Shown here piece after piece: positions 45,268 to 52,546 of a stretch of DNA of 64,000 nucleotides. The translations under genes were made by a program, and so were the position numbers. Below the pieces are notes generated by a model. The model did no database searches and was not told the DNA's origin. It worked only from the letters and a program-made list of their open reading frames with translations. Source of the stretch: Jannaschia marina (GTDB lineage: Bacteria; Pseudomonadota; Alphaproteobacteria; Rhodobacterales; Rhodobacteraceae); assembly GCF_013404595.1 (NCBI RefSeq), contig NZ_JABVAX010000001.1, forward strand, positions 62,001 through 126,000, written 5' to 3'. Position 1 is the first letter of the stretch. Each line of letters starts with the position of its first letter.

Positions 45268-46143
45268 ATGATCCGGCCCGAGGTCACCAGCTTCTTCGAC
45301 GAAGCCACCAACGCCGTCTGCCACATCGTCCGCGATCCGGGCTCCATGGCCTGCGCGGTGATCGACTCGATCCTCGACTTCGACATGGCCTCCGGCACCA
45401 TTTCCCAGACGTCGGCCGACGCGGTGCTTGCAGAGGTGGCGCGGCAGGGGCTGACGGTGGAGTGGGTGCTCGAATCCCATGTCCATGCCGATCACCTCTC
45501 GGCCATGCCCTACATCGCCGAACGGGCGGGCGCGAAGATGGGGATCGGGAGCCGCATCGACGAGGTGCAGCGCGTGTTCGGCAAGGTCTTCAACGCCGGC
45601 ACCGATTTCCAGATGGACGGCAGCCAGTTCGACGCGCTCTTCGAGGATGGCGACACCTTCGCGATCGGCGGGATGACGGCGCGGGTGATCCACACGCCGG
45701 GCCACACGCCCGCCTGCATCACCTATGTCGTGGGCGATGCGGCCTTCGTCGGCGATACGCTCTTCATGCCCGACTTCGGCACCGCGCGGTGCGACTTTCC
45801 GGGTGGTTCGGCCGAGGTGCTCTACGAGAGCATCCAGAAGGTGTTGGCCCTGCCCGACGAGACCCGCCTGTTCCTGTGCCACGACTACAAGGCTCCGGGC
45901 CGCGACGAGTTCCGCTGGGAGACGACGGTGGCCGAGGAGAAGGCGGCGAACGTGCACGTGGGCGGCGGCAAGACGCGGGACGAGTTCGTGGCTTTCCGCA
46001 CCGAGCGGGACGCGAAACTCGGGATGCCCAAGCTCATCCTGCCCTCGATCCAGGTGAACATGCGCGCGGGCCGGATGCCCCCGCCCGAGGACGACGGCGA
46101 GACCTACCTCAAGATCCCGCTCGGCCGGATGTCGGGCCTCTGA
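45268..46143 (+). CDS. MBL-fold hydrolase, persulfide dioxygenase/Blh-like
   Basis: This 291-aa metallo-beta-lactamase fold protein starts at ATG 45268, with GGAGG seven bases upstream. Metal ligands are in ESHVHADHLSAMPYI (HxHxDH), HTPGHTPACITYVVGD, VGDTLFMPDFGTARCDFPGG and LFLCHDYK, matching the ETHE1/Blh group with a mononuclear iron site that oxidises glutathione persulfide. The C-terminal part (PKLILPSIQVNMRAGRMPPP) is typical of Blh-like proteins. No rhodanese, ArsR/BigR or YeeE transporter is adjacent, so the sulfur link rests on family alone. Confidence 0.85.
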   Translation: MIRPEVTSFFDEATNAVCHIVRDPGSMACAVIDSILDFDMASGTISQTSADAVLAEVARQGLTVEWVLESHVHADHLSAMPYIAERAGAKMGIGSRIDEVQRVFGKVFNAGTDFQMDGSQFDALFEDGDTFAIGGMTARVIHTPGHTPACITYVVGDAAFVGDTLFMPDFGTARCDFPGGSAEVLYESIQKVLALPDETRLFLCHDYKAPGRDEFRWETTVAEEKAANVHVGGGKTRDEFVAFRTERDAKLGMPKLILPSIQVNMRAGRMPPPEDDGETYLKIPLGRMSGL

Positions 46144-46144
46144 C

Positions 46145-46465
46145 CTAGCGCCGCTTCCAGCCGCGCCGCGCGCCGGGCGTCTTCGAGTGAAACTCGGGCG
46201 GCCGCTTGCGCACCCATTTCACGAATTTCTCCAACCTCGGATGCCGGCGCAGCGCTTCGGGCGTGTTCCAGACCCGCGCCAGTTCCGCCTCCGAGGCACT
46301 CGCGTGGATTTCGTTGTGGCAGATCTGGTGCAGCAGAACGGTCGGCCCGCCCTTGCCCCCGCGCAGCTTCGGGACGAGGTGGTGCAGGCTCTGGGGCGTG
46401 CCCGGCAGGATCGGTCGCGCGCAGAGCGCACAGAGGGGGTGGTCGGGCGAGGCGGCGTCTGACAT
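46145..46465 (-). CDS. Small HNH-endonuclease-like protein
   Basis: This 106-aa protein starts at ATG 46465 (MSDAASPDHPLCALCARPI). It carries an HNH-type fold: zinc Cys pair CALC, SLHHLVPKLRGGKGG (HH motif), and LHQICHNEIHA (second metal/His region). A basic C-terminal tail KTPGARRGWKRR could bind DNA. Such stand-alone HNH proteins are common in Rhodobacterales and of unknown biological role. Its start codon overlaps the start of the divergent BaiN-like gene within a CATG. The stop lies directly after the MBL-fold gene (convergent). Confidence 0.75.
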   Translation of the reverse strand: MSDAASPDHPLCALCARPILPGTPQSLHHLVPKLRGGKGGPTVLLHQICHNEIHASASEAELARVWNTPEALRRHPRLEKFVKWVRKRPPEFHSKTPGARRGWKRR

Positions 46466-47630
46466 GCCCGGAAGGATGGAGCGGAACGCGGGCAAGACAA
46501 ACGTGGCGGTGATCGGGGCCGGGCCGGCCGGCCTGATGGCGGCCGAGGCGGCGGCGCGGGCGGGGGCGCTCGTGCGGATCTTCGACCGGATGCCGAGCCC
46601 CGCGCGCAAGTTCCTGATGGCCGGCAAGTCCGGGCTCAACATCACCCATGTCGAGGCCGGAACGCGCACGCCCTACGGCTGCCCGCCGCTCATGCCCATG
46701 GTCGATGCCTTCGGGCCCGAGGCGATCCGGGACTGGATGGCGGACCTTGGGCAGGCGTCCTTCACCGGCTCCACGGGCCGGATCTTTCCGAAAGCGATGA
46801 AGGCGTCGCCGCTCCTGCGCGCCTGGCTTTCAAGGCTCGACGGTCTGGGTGTGACGCTCGACCGGCGGGCGGAGTGGACGGGCTGGTCGGAGGACGCGCT
46901 GACCTTCGCGGACGGCACCCGCGTGACGCAGGATGCCACCGTCCTCGCCCTTGGCGGCGCGTCGTGGCGGCGGCTCGGGTCGGACGGGGGCTGGACGGCG
47001 CGGATGCCCGAGCACGTGACGCCCTTCGCCTCGGCAAATGTCGGCTTCGTCGTCGACTGGTCCGATCACATGACCCGCCATTTCGGTGCGCCGGTCAAGA
47101 ACACCGGTCTGATCGTTGGTGGCATCACGCACAGAGGCGAGTTCACCCTCTCTGCGCGGGGTCTCGAAGGGGGCGGGATATATCCGCTCACGCCGCAGCT
47201 GCGGAACGGGGCTGCGCTCGCGCTCGATCTGAAGCCCGACCTGACCGAGGCCGAGGTGCGCGCGCGTCTCGCCCGCCGCGGCAAGGCCAGCCTGTCGACG
47301 CACCTGCGCAAGGCGCCGCGTCTGAGCGCCGTGCAGATCGCTCTGCTGCAGGAGTTCGCGCGCCCCCTGCCGGATGACCTCGCGCCCATTCTCAAGCACC
47401 TGCCCGTTCCTCTCCGCGGCCCGCGCCCGATGGACGAGGCGATCAGCACGGCGGGAGGGCTGCGGTGGGACGCGGTGGACGATACGCTCATGCTGCGCGA
47501 CCGGCCGGGAACCTTCGCGGCGGGCGAGATGCTGGATTGGGAGGCCCCGACGGGCGGCTATCTGCTGACGGCCTGCCTCGCCACCGGACGCTGGGCCGGC
47601 CGCCACGCCGCCGCCTGGGCTCAGCGGTAG
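46464..47630 (+). CDS. BaiN/HI0933-like flavoprotein (TIGR03862 type)
   Basis: This 388-aa FAD protein starts at ATG 46464 (or Met at 46476). It has the dinucleotide motif [35 protein letters not shown] (GKSG-type, family mark), FTGSTGRIFPKAMKASPLLR, VLALGGASWRRLGSDGGW, and the C-terminal TAGGLRWDAVD and GEMLDWEAPTGGYLLTAC. This matches the TIGR03862/HI0933 family of aminoacetone-oxidase-like or BaiN-like proteins with no settled reaction. It overlaps the otnI-like gene at the 3' end by 10 bp (convergent) and shares a start region with the HNH gene. Confidence 0.88.
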   Translation: MPGRMERNAGKTNVAVIGAGPAGLMAAEAAARAGALVRIFDRMPSPARKFLMAGKSGLNITHVEAGTRTPYGCPPLMPMVDAFGPEAIRDWMADLGQASFTGSTGRIFPKAMKASPLLRAWLSRLDGLGVTLDRRAEWTGWSEDALTFADGTRVTQDATVLALGGASWRRLGSDGGWTARMPEHVTPFASANVGFVVDWSDHMTRHFGAPVKNTGLIVGGITHRGEFTLSARGLEGGGIYPLTPQLRNGAALALDLKPDLTEAEVRARLARRGKASLSTHLRKAPRLSAVQIALLQEFARPLPDDLAPILKHLPVPLRGPRPMDEAISTAGGLRWDAVDDTLMLRDRPGTFAAGEMLDWEAPTGGYLLTACLATGRWAGRHAAAWAQR

Positions 47631-48364
47631 CGATCCATCCAGCCAAGGGTCGCCTCGGTCGCGCCCCCGGGCTTGTATTCCGCCCCGAGCGGCAGGTCCC
47701 AGCCCATCCCCTCGATCACACCGAAGACGTGTTCGTAAGACAGCTCGCCAACGTCGGGCCGGCCCCGGTCGGGTACCCCGGCGAACTGGATGTGCCCAAT
47801 TACCTCGGCGCAGGCGGCAAGCTGCCGCGTCAGGTCGCCGCCCATGATCTGCAGGTGGTAACAGTCGAACATCAGCTTGCAGGTCTCGCGTCCGACCGCG
47901 CCGATGATCTCCCGCGCCTGTGCTGAGGTCTGCAGGAAGTAGCCGAGCGCGTCGTGGCGGTTGAGCGGCTCGATCAGCATCGTCAGGTCCGGGGCGGCGT
48001 CGCAGGCATAGCGCAGGTTGGCGATGAAGGTCGCGCGCGCCCCCTCGCCTTCGGCAAAGCCCGCCATGACATGCACGGCCTCGGCCTCGATCTCCCGCGC
48101 GTAGGCGATGGCCTGATCGATGGCCACCCGCGCCCGGGCTTCGTCGCCCGGCAGCGCCGAAAGGCCGTTGCCGCCGCCCTTGATGGTGTTCACGCCGAGC
48201 GCGGGCAGCCCGGTCTCCTCGAGGGCCGCGCGCACCTCCTCGGCCGGGGTCTCATAGGGCCAGTGGAACTCCACCGCGTCGAAGCCGGCGTCGGCGGCGG
48301 CGTGGATCGCCTCGGGTAGCGACAGCTCCGTCCAGAGGAAGCCGAGGTTCGCGGAAAACTTCAT
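47621..48364 (-). CDS. otnI: Hydroxypyruvate isomerase family, probable 2-oxo-tetronate isomerase
   Basis: This 247-aa TIM-barrel protein (AP-endonuclease 2 superfamily) starts at ATG 48364. Signatures are MKFSANLGFLWTELSLPEAI, DAVEFHWPYETP, VNTIKGGGNGLSALPG, LIEPLNRHDALGYFLQTSAQ, MFDCYHLQIMGGDLT, IGHIQFAGVPDRGRPD and GAEYKP; these give the Glu/Asp/His/Glu metal set of the family. The start overlaps the stop of an OtnC-like class II aldolase gene as ATGA. That pairing is known from the four-carbon acid-sugar pathway (OtnI, OtnK, OtnC). Plain hydroxypyruvate isomerase (Hyi) is the alternative. Confidence 0.82.
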   Translation of the reverse strand: MKFSANLGFLWTELSLPEAIHAAADAGFDAVEFHWPYETPAEEVRAALEETGLPALGVNTIKGGGNGLSALPGDEARARVAIDQAIAYAREIEAEAVHVMAGFAEGEGARATFIANLRYACDAAPDLTMLIEPLNRHDALGYFLQTSAQAREIIGAVGRETCKLMFDCYHLQIMGGDLTRQLAACAEVIGHIQFAGVPDRGRPDVGELSYEHVFGVIEGMGWDLPLGAEYKPGGATEATLGWMDRYR

Positions 48365-49011
48365 GCCTCCCACTCCAGGTCGAACGTCGACACGAGGTTT
48401 CCGACCTCCGCACCCGTCAGGCCGCGCGGGCCGAGCCCCCGCGTCATCAACGTCAGCTGCGCCGTTGCCTCCAGCTCCTCGATCGCGTTGCAGGCCGCCT
48501 CGACGTCGCGGCCGGCCACGACCGGCCCATGGTTCGCCAGCATGACCGCCGAGCGTTTGCCGGCGAGCCCGCGCACCGCGTCGCCCATGGCCGGGTCGCC
48601 CGGCATGAAGTACGGCAAGAGCGTCACGCGGCCGAGCTGCATGACCGAATAGGGCGTGAGCGGTGGCAGGAAGTCGTCGTTCGGTTCCTGCAGCAGCGAG
48701 AGCGCGACCGAGTGGCAGGAGTGCAGATGCACCACGGCCCCCGCGGTGCTGCGCGTATCGTAAAACGCTGAATGCAGAGGCATTTCCTTCGTGGGTTGGT
48801 CTCCGGCCACATGGGTTCCTGCGGCATCGAAGCGGGCGAGGCGGGCGGGGTCGAGGCGGCCGAAGCTGGTGCCGGTGGGGCTGACGAGGAGACCACCGTC
48901 GGGGGTGCGGGCCGAGATGTTTCCGGTCGACCCATGGGTCAGGCCTCGGTCGTAGAGCGAGCGGGCGAGCGTGCAGAGTTGCTCGCGCAGGCGGTTCTCC
49001 TCGCGACTCAT
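48361..49011 (-). CDS. otnC: Class II aldolase family, probable 3-oxo-tetronate 4-phosphate decarboxylase
   Basis: This 216-aa metal-dependent enzyme starts at ATG 49011 (MSREENRLREQLCTLARSLY). It has GSTGNISARTPDG, VSPTGTSFGRLDPA, the catalytic Glu in QPTKEMPLHSAFYD, and the zinc His motif VVHLHSCHSVALSLL; the third His is in MLANHGPVVAG. These fit OtnC-like aldolase/decarboxylases. Its start overlaps the GST stop (ATGA) and its stop overlaps otnI. The DUF1537 kinase OtnK, needed between the two in the known pathway, is not in the window. Fuculose-phosphate-aldolase-like function is the alternative. Confidence 0.82.
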   Translation of the reverse strand: MSREENRLREQLCTLARSLYDRGLTHGSTGNISARTPDGGLLVSPTGTSFGRLDPARLARFDAAGTHVAGDQPTKEMPLHSAFYDTRSTAGAVVHLHSCHSVALSLLQEPNDDFLPPLTPYSVMQLGRVTLLPYFMPGDPAMGDAVRGLAGKRSAVMLANHGPVVAGRDVEAACNAIEELEATAQLTLMTRGLGPRGLTGAEVGNLVSTFDLEWEA

Positions 49012-49595
49012 CCCTGTGCCGCCGCGCGGCGGAAGGCCGGGCGCGCACGCATCCGGTTCATGTGGTCGCGCACGCGCCCGTCGACATCGAACTTGCGCGC
49101 GAGCGCCCAGCCGCAGCAATGCGCCAAGAGGATGTCGGGCACCGTCGGATCCTCGCCCAGAACGTAGGGGCCGTCGCCCAGAAGATCACCCATCACTTTG
49201 GAGTACCGGGAGAATTGCCACATGAGCGAGGGCTTCACCGCCTCGACCCGATGCTCCTCGGGCAGCACGAAGGAATGCTTGCCGTAGGCCCAGAGCACGG
49301 CGTCGAAGGTCTCGTTGATGGTGTTGGTGAACCCGTCCTGGCGGGCGCGGTCGAAGCTGCCGGCGGGGTGGGTGAAGCCCTGATGGCGGTCCGCGAGATA
49401 GGTCATCTGCGCGACGGAATCGAAGATCGCGCCCTCCTCCGTCTCCAGCACCGGAACCTTGCCGAGGGGCGAGACGGCGAGTGCTTCGGGCGAGCGGGGG
49501 TCGGCGGGATGGAGGCTGTAGGGCAGCTCCAGTTCTTCGAGGAGCCAGAGCGTCCGCATCGTCCGCGTCTTCGGATTTCCGTGGAGTTTGTACAT
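49008..49595 (-). CDS. Glutathione S-transferase family protein
   Basis: This 195-aa protein has an N-terminal thioredoxin-like GST domain (MYKLHGNPKTRTMRTLWLLE, GKVPVLETEEGAIFDSVAQM with the cis-Pro and Ser of the GSH site) and a C-terminal helical domain (about 85-195, DPTVPDILLAHCCGW). The start at 49595 lies inside a palindrome GTACAAAATGTAC. It heads an overlapping three-gene unit with the OtnC- and OtnI-like genes, so it may be involved in the same catabolic or detoxifying job. The substrate is unknown. Confidence 0.9.
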   Translation of the reverse strand: MYKLHGNPKTRTMRTLWLLEELELPYSLHPADPRSPEALAVSPLGKVPVLETEEGAIFDSVAQMTYLADRHQGFTHPAGSFDRARQDGFTNTINETFDAVLWAYGKHSFVLPEEHRVEAVKPSLMWQFSRYSKVMGDLLGDGPYVLGEDPTVPDILLAHCCGWALARKFDVDGRVRDHMNRMRARPAFRRAAAQG

Positions 49596-49602
49596 TTTGT
49601 AC
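49590..49602. promoter_or_regulatory. Palindrome overlapping the GST start codon
   Basis: A perfect 13-bp palindrome, GTACATTTTGTAC (arms GTACA/TGTAC, spacer TTT) on the plus strand. The ATG of the minus-strand GST gene is inside it. A second, nearly identical copy lies 32 bp upstream, a spacing of about three helical turns. This is typical of a repressor operator pair; no cognate regulator can be named. Confidence 0.55.
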
Positions 49603-49621
49603 GGAGTCCCAGATCGTCATT

Positions 49622-49634
49622 GTTCATTTTGTAC
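49622..49634. promoter_or_regulatory. Second, imperfect copy of the GST palindrome
   Basis: GTTCATTTTGTAC differs by one base from the palindrome at 49590-49602. The longer direct repeat CATTTTGTAC(G/C)GAG is shared by both copies (49593-49606 and 49625-49638). It lies 27 bp ahead of the GST start, a good position for promoter control. Confidence 0.5.
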
Positions 49635-49686
49635 CGAGCACCTTGGTGGATTTTGCGACGCCAGACCACCCCCGGGAGGCCGTCCG

Positions 49687-50289
49687 TCAGAGCAGCGCGC
49701 GCTCCCGGTCGGTCACCGACCGGACGGCGGGCCGGGCCGCGCATCGTTCGACCCAGGCGCGAACGACCGGCACGTCGGGGAGCGTGTCGGGCATCCATTG
49801 AAACGGGCTCGACAGGAGGAGGTCGACGGCGGAGTACTCCGTTCCGAGGAGATAGGGTTGACCGTCCAGGGCTTCGGCGAGGCGCGTCAGGACGGCGTCG
49901 AGATCGCGAAAGGTCTCCCGCAGCGCGGGGTGATCCAGACCGGCCCAGCTGTGCACGAGCACCGGCTCCATCACACCCTGATAGTAGAAGAGCCAGCCGA
50001 GAAAGGCCCCCCGCTGCGGGTCGCCGACCGGACGGCCGAGCCCGGCGTCGGCGAACATGTCGGTCAGGACGGTAACGATCGCCCCGCGCTCGCGCACGTG
50101 GTCATCGCCGATTGTCAGATAGGGCACCTTCTTCTCGGGGTGTGGGTTGCGCGGGTCGGGGGCCCCGCTGCCGTCCCGGCGTCGAATGTCGACGGTGACG
50201 ATGTCGACACGGTCGGCGATGTCCATCTCCTCGATCAGCGCGACGATCGTGGAGGAGCGGGAGTTCGGGCTGTGATAGAGGGTCGGCAT
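49687..50289 (-). CDS. Glutathione S-transferase family protein
   Basis: This 200-aa GST starts at ATG 50289 (MPTLYHSPNSRSSTIVALIE). The N-terminal domain has Ser-rich GSH site residues (SPNSRSS), EKKVPYLTIGD with cis-Pro, and RERGAIVTVL; the helical C-terminal domain has YLLGTEYSAVDLLLSSPFQW. It is unrelated in detail to the GST at 49008 (low similarity by eye). It is divergent from a YafY/WYL-type regulator gene across 63 bp carrying a palindrome. That arrangement suggests control by the regulator, which here carries an amber codon. Confidence 0.88.
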   Translation of the reverse strand: MPTLYHSPNSRSSTIVALIEEMDIADRVDIVTVDIRRRDGSGAPDPRNPHPEKKVPYLTIGDDHVRERGAIVTVLTDMFADAGLGRPVGDPQRGAFLGWLFYYQGVMEPVLVHSWAGLDHPALRETFRDLDAVLTRLAEALDGQPYLLGTEYSAVDLLLSSPFQWMPDTLPDVPVVRAWVERCAARPAVRSVTDRERALL

Positions 50290-50331
50290 GGTCTGTTCTT
50301 CGGTTGGTTCGCACCTCGCCATAACGCCGGT

Positions 50332-50354
50332 ATGCTGACATATTCCGTCAGCAT
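50332..50354. promoter_or_regulatory. Palindrome between GST and WYL regulator genes
   Basis: Perfect 8-bp arms ATGCTGAC and GTCAGCAT around ATATTCC. The site overlaps the start of the regulator (ATG at 50353 and an upstream in-frame ATG at 50332) and lies 43 bp ahead of the GST start on the other strand. It is a strong candidate for an autoregulatory operator of the adjacent YafY/WYL regulator. Confidence 0.6.
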
Positions 50355-51045
50355 GGCCCGCCCCGATCGTCTGATGCGCCTGATGGATGCGCTGCGCCGG
50401 CTGCCCGCGCCGGTGACGGCCGCACGGCTGGCCGAGGAGACGGACGTGTCGCGACGGCAGCTCTATCGCGACATCGCCACCCTGCGCGCGGGCGGGGCGC
50501 TGATCGACGGGGAGGCGGGCGTCGGCTACCGGCTGACCGAGGATCCGGCCCTGCCGCCGCAGAGCTTCTCGCGATTGGAGATCGAGGCACTGGTCTTGGC
50601 CGTCGGCGAGCTCGGCCGCACGGGCGATGCGGCGCTGGAGCGGGCGGGGCGCGGGGCGCTGGCCCGGATCATCGCGACGCTTCCCGACCGGCAGGCGCGG
50701 CAGGCGATGCACACCGTCCTGCGCAGTTTCCGCCCCGAGGCGCCGTTGCCGGTGACGACCGACATGTCTCTGCTGCGCCGCGCCTGCTGGGACGAACTCG
50801 CCCTCGATATCCGCTACCGCGACCGAACGGGTCAGGTGACGGAGCGCGAGGTCTAGCCGCTCGGGATCAGCTATTCCGACCGCACGCTCATGGTGCTGGC
50901 CTGGTGCTGCCTGCGGCAGGACTGGCGGCACTTTCACGCGGCGGGGATCGAGGCCGCCGGGCTCAACGGACGCAGTTTCCGGCCGCGGCGGGTGGGGCTC
51001 CTGCGGGAGTACATGTCGATGCGAAGGATGTCCGGGACGGGTTAG
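50353..51045 (+). pseudogene. YafY/WYL-type HTH regulator interrupted by an in-frame TAG
   Basis: The frame from ATG 50353 (MARPDRLMRLMDALRRLPAP) encodes an HTH_11 domain (LAEETDVSRRQLYRDIATLR) and the start of a WYL domain (CWDELALDIRYRDRTG). It stops at TAG 50854-50856 after REV. The same frame stays open for another 62 codons to TAG 51043-51045 and encodes the expected end of the family: PLGISYSDRTLMVLAWCCLR, then RRVGLLREYM. Relatives commonly have Trp in this position (REVWPL), so TGG to TAG is a likely single change. The product without the C-terminal WYL part would be about 167 aa. It may be a pseudogene, a sequencing error, or a truncated active repressor. Confidence 0.8.
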
Positions 51046-51065
51046 GGCTGGCCGATGCGCCGGGA

Positions 51066-52049
51066 TCAGCCCTTCCGGGCCATCATCGCCAGCCGGATCA
51101 GCGCGCGCTCCATCACCGCCATCGCCGGGGCGCGGGAGGCGGAGCGCAGCGTCAGGTCGGTGTCCATCAGGAGCGCGAGCGCGCCTTCGGTGCGGGCGGT
51201 GCCCCAGGCGCGCGCCTGACGTTGCAAAGCGTCGCGGTTCGGCCCCCAGGCCTGACCGGTGCCGAGGGCGAGACCGAGAAGCTGCTGGAAGTGCCGGGTG
51301 GCGAAGATGACCAGCGTGACGGGGGCGATCCCCTGCCCGGCGAGGCGCTGCATGAGCGGCCCGATCCGCTCGGCCCGGCCATCGGCAGCGGCGAGGATCA
51401 CCTCGTCCATGTCGGCGTCGACGGTGGCGGGGGCCATGGCCGTGACGATCGCGGGCGTCACCTCCTCGCCGTTCGCGTAGAGCGCGATCTTGGTGATCGT
51501 CTGGCGCAGGTCACCCGGGTCCAGCGCCTGCGCGAGCGCGTCGAGGTCGCGCCGGGCCTCGCCCGTGAGCGAGAGCGCCTCGCTGGCGAGGAGCGCGTCG
51601 ATCTCCTCGCGGCCCATCGGGTCGTCGTAGAGGCCGACCGCGCCGGCCTTGGGATGCGCCTCGAACGCTTTGCGCAATTTGGAGGTTTTCTTGAGCGCGC
51701 CCGCCGTGACGACGAGGGCGGCGTCGCCTTCGGCCCAATCCTGCAGGGCATTCAGGATCGGCGCGGCCTGCAGCTCGGTCGCGCTGTCGACGAAGACGAC
51801 GCGGGGGCCGGGGAACATGCCGACGGCCTTGAGCGCGTCGAGCACGGCGGTCGGGTCCGACTTGGCCTCGGCCCCGGTCATCCGCGTGAGGCGCATGTCC
51901 TGCTCGGCGTCGGGGCCGGCGTAATTGGCGATGAACTCCTGCCGCTTGAGCGCGACGCGCATCGCGTCGGAGCCGTAGACGAGCACGCCGGCGGTGCCCG
52001 CGTCGGGTTTGGCGAAGAACTTCGTCGCTGCCGCGCCGCGCAGGTTCAT
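51066..52049 (-). CDS. holA: DNA polymerase III subunit delta
   Basis: This 327-aa clamp-loader subunit opens the beta clamp during replication. Start ATG 52049 ([16 protein letters not shown]) overlaps the lptE stop as ATGA. Family signs are VLVYGSDAMRVALKRQEFIA near residue 20, FPGPRVVFVDSATEL, LVVTAGALKKTSKLRKAFE, the domain II/III part with DLRQTITKIALYANGE, and the C-terminal ARHFQQLL-like ATRHFQQLLGLAL. The lptE-holA order behind leuS is conserved in Gram-negative bacteria, which supports both calls. Confidence 0.92.
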   Translation of the reverse strand: MNLRGAAATKFFAKPDAGTAGVLVYGSDAMRVALKRQEFIANYAGPDAEQDMRLTRMTGAEAKSDPTAVLDALKAVGMFPGPRVVFVDSATELQAAPILNALQDWAEGDAALVVTAGALKKTSKLRKAFEAHPKAGAVGLYDDPMGREEIDALLASEALSLTGEARRDLDALAQALDPGDLRQTITKIALYANGEEVTPAIVTAMAPATVDADMDEVILAAADGRAERIGPLMQRLAGQGIAPVTLVIFATRHFQQLLGLALGTGQAWGPNRDALQRQARAWGTARTEGALALLMDTDLTLRSASRAPAMAVMERALIRLAMMARKG

Positions 52050-52546
52050 GGTCTGAGCGTGTCCGCCTCGGACAGGAGCCGCGTGACGACGCGGTCGGCG
52101 AGGATGCGCGCGAGGCGTCGCTCGGCGTCGCGCTCGGATTCGAGGGTGGAGACGGTGGAGCCGGTGGCGGCGTAGGTCGTGAAGCTCGTCTCGCTGCCCG
52201 AAAGCTGCACGACGGTCGAGCCCGCGGCCGTCAGCGTCCAGTCGAGGCTGCCCTCGATGTTGAACCGGGTGATGTTGTTGGAGCCGTCGATGGCCAGTGC
52301 CTTCTCGGTGGTGACGATGGTGTAGTCGAGCTCCCACCGGGGAGTCGCGGCGCGGCCCAGCCGCTCCTCGAACTGCCGCACGAAGGCGAAGGCGATCTCG
52401 GTGTCGGGGCCTGCGGGGCGGATCGTGGCGCGCAGGGCCTCGCCCCCGCCGTCGGGGCCGAAGACCGGGGTGAAGCCGCAGCCCGCAAGCCCCGCCCCGA
52501 GAAGGAGCGCGAGCGCGGCGCGGCGGGGGGGCTCAGGCGACGACAT
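52046..52546 (-). CDS. lptE: LPS-assembly lipoprotein LptE
   Basis: This 166-aa outer-membrane lipoprotein plugs the LptD translocon for LPS. The signal peptide ends in the lipobox GLAGC (Cys23), followed by [10 protein letters not shown], the usual 'GF.P.y' start of mature LptE. Further down come [31 protein letters not shown] and [14 protein letters not shown]. Its start overlaps the 3' end of leuS by 14 bp, and holA overlaps its stop. The position between leuS and holA confirms the call. Confidence 0.92.
   Translation of the reverse strand: MSSPEPPRRAALALLLGAGLAGCGFTPVFGPDGGGEALRATIRPAGPDTEIAFAFVRQFEERLGRAATPRWELDYTIVTTEKALAIDGSNNITRFNIEGSLDWTLTAAGSTVVQLSGSETSFTTYAATGSTVSTLESERDAERRLARILADRVVTRLLSEADTLRP

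Noticed and set aside
50857..51045. A separate small gene after the regulator's stop
   Set aside because: The 62 codons are in frame with the regulator and match its family's C-terminus, so they are read as the cut-off end and not a gene.
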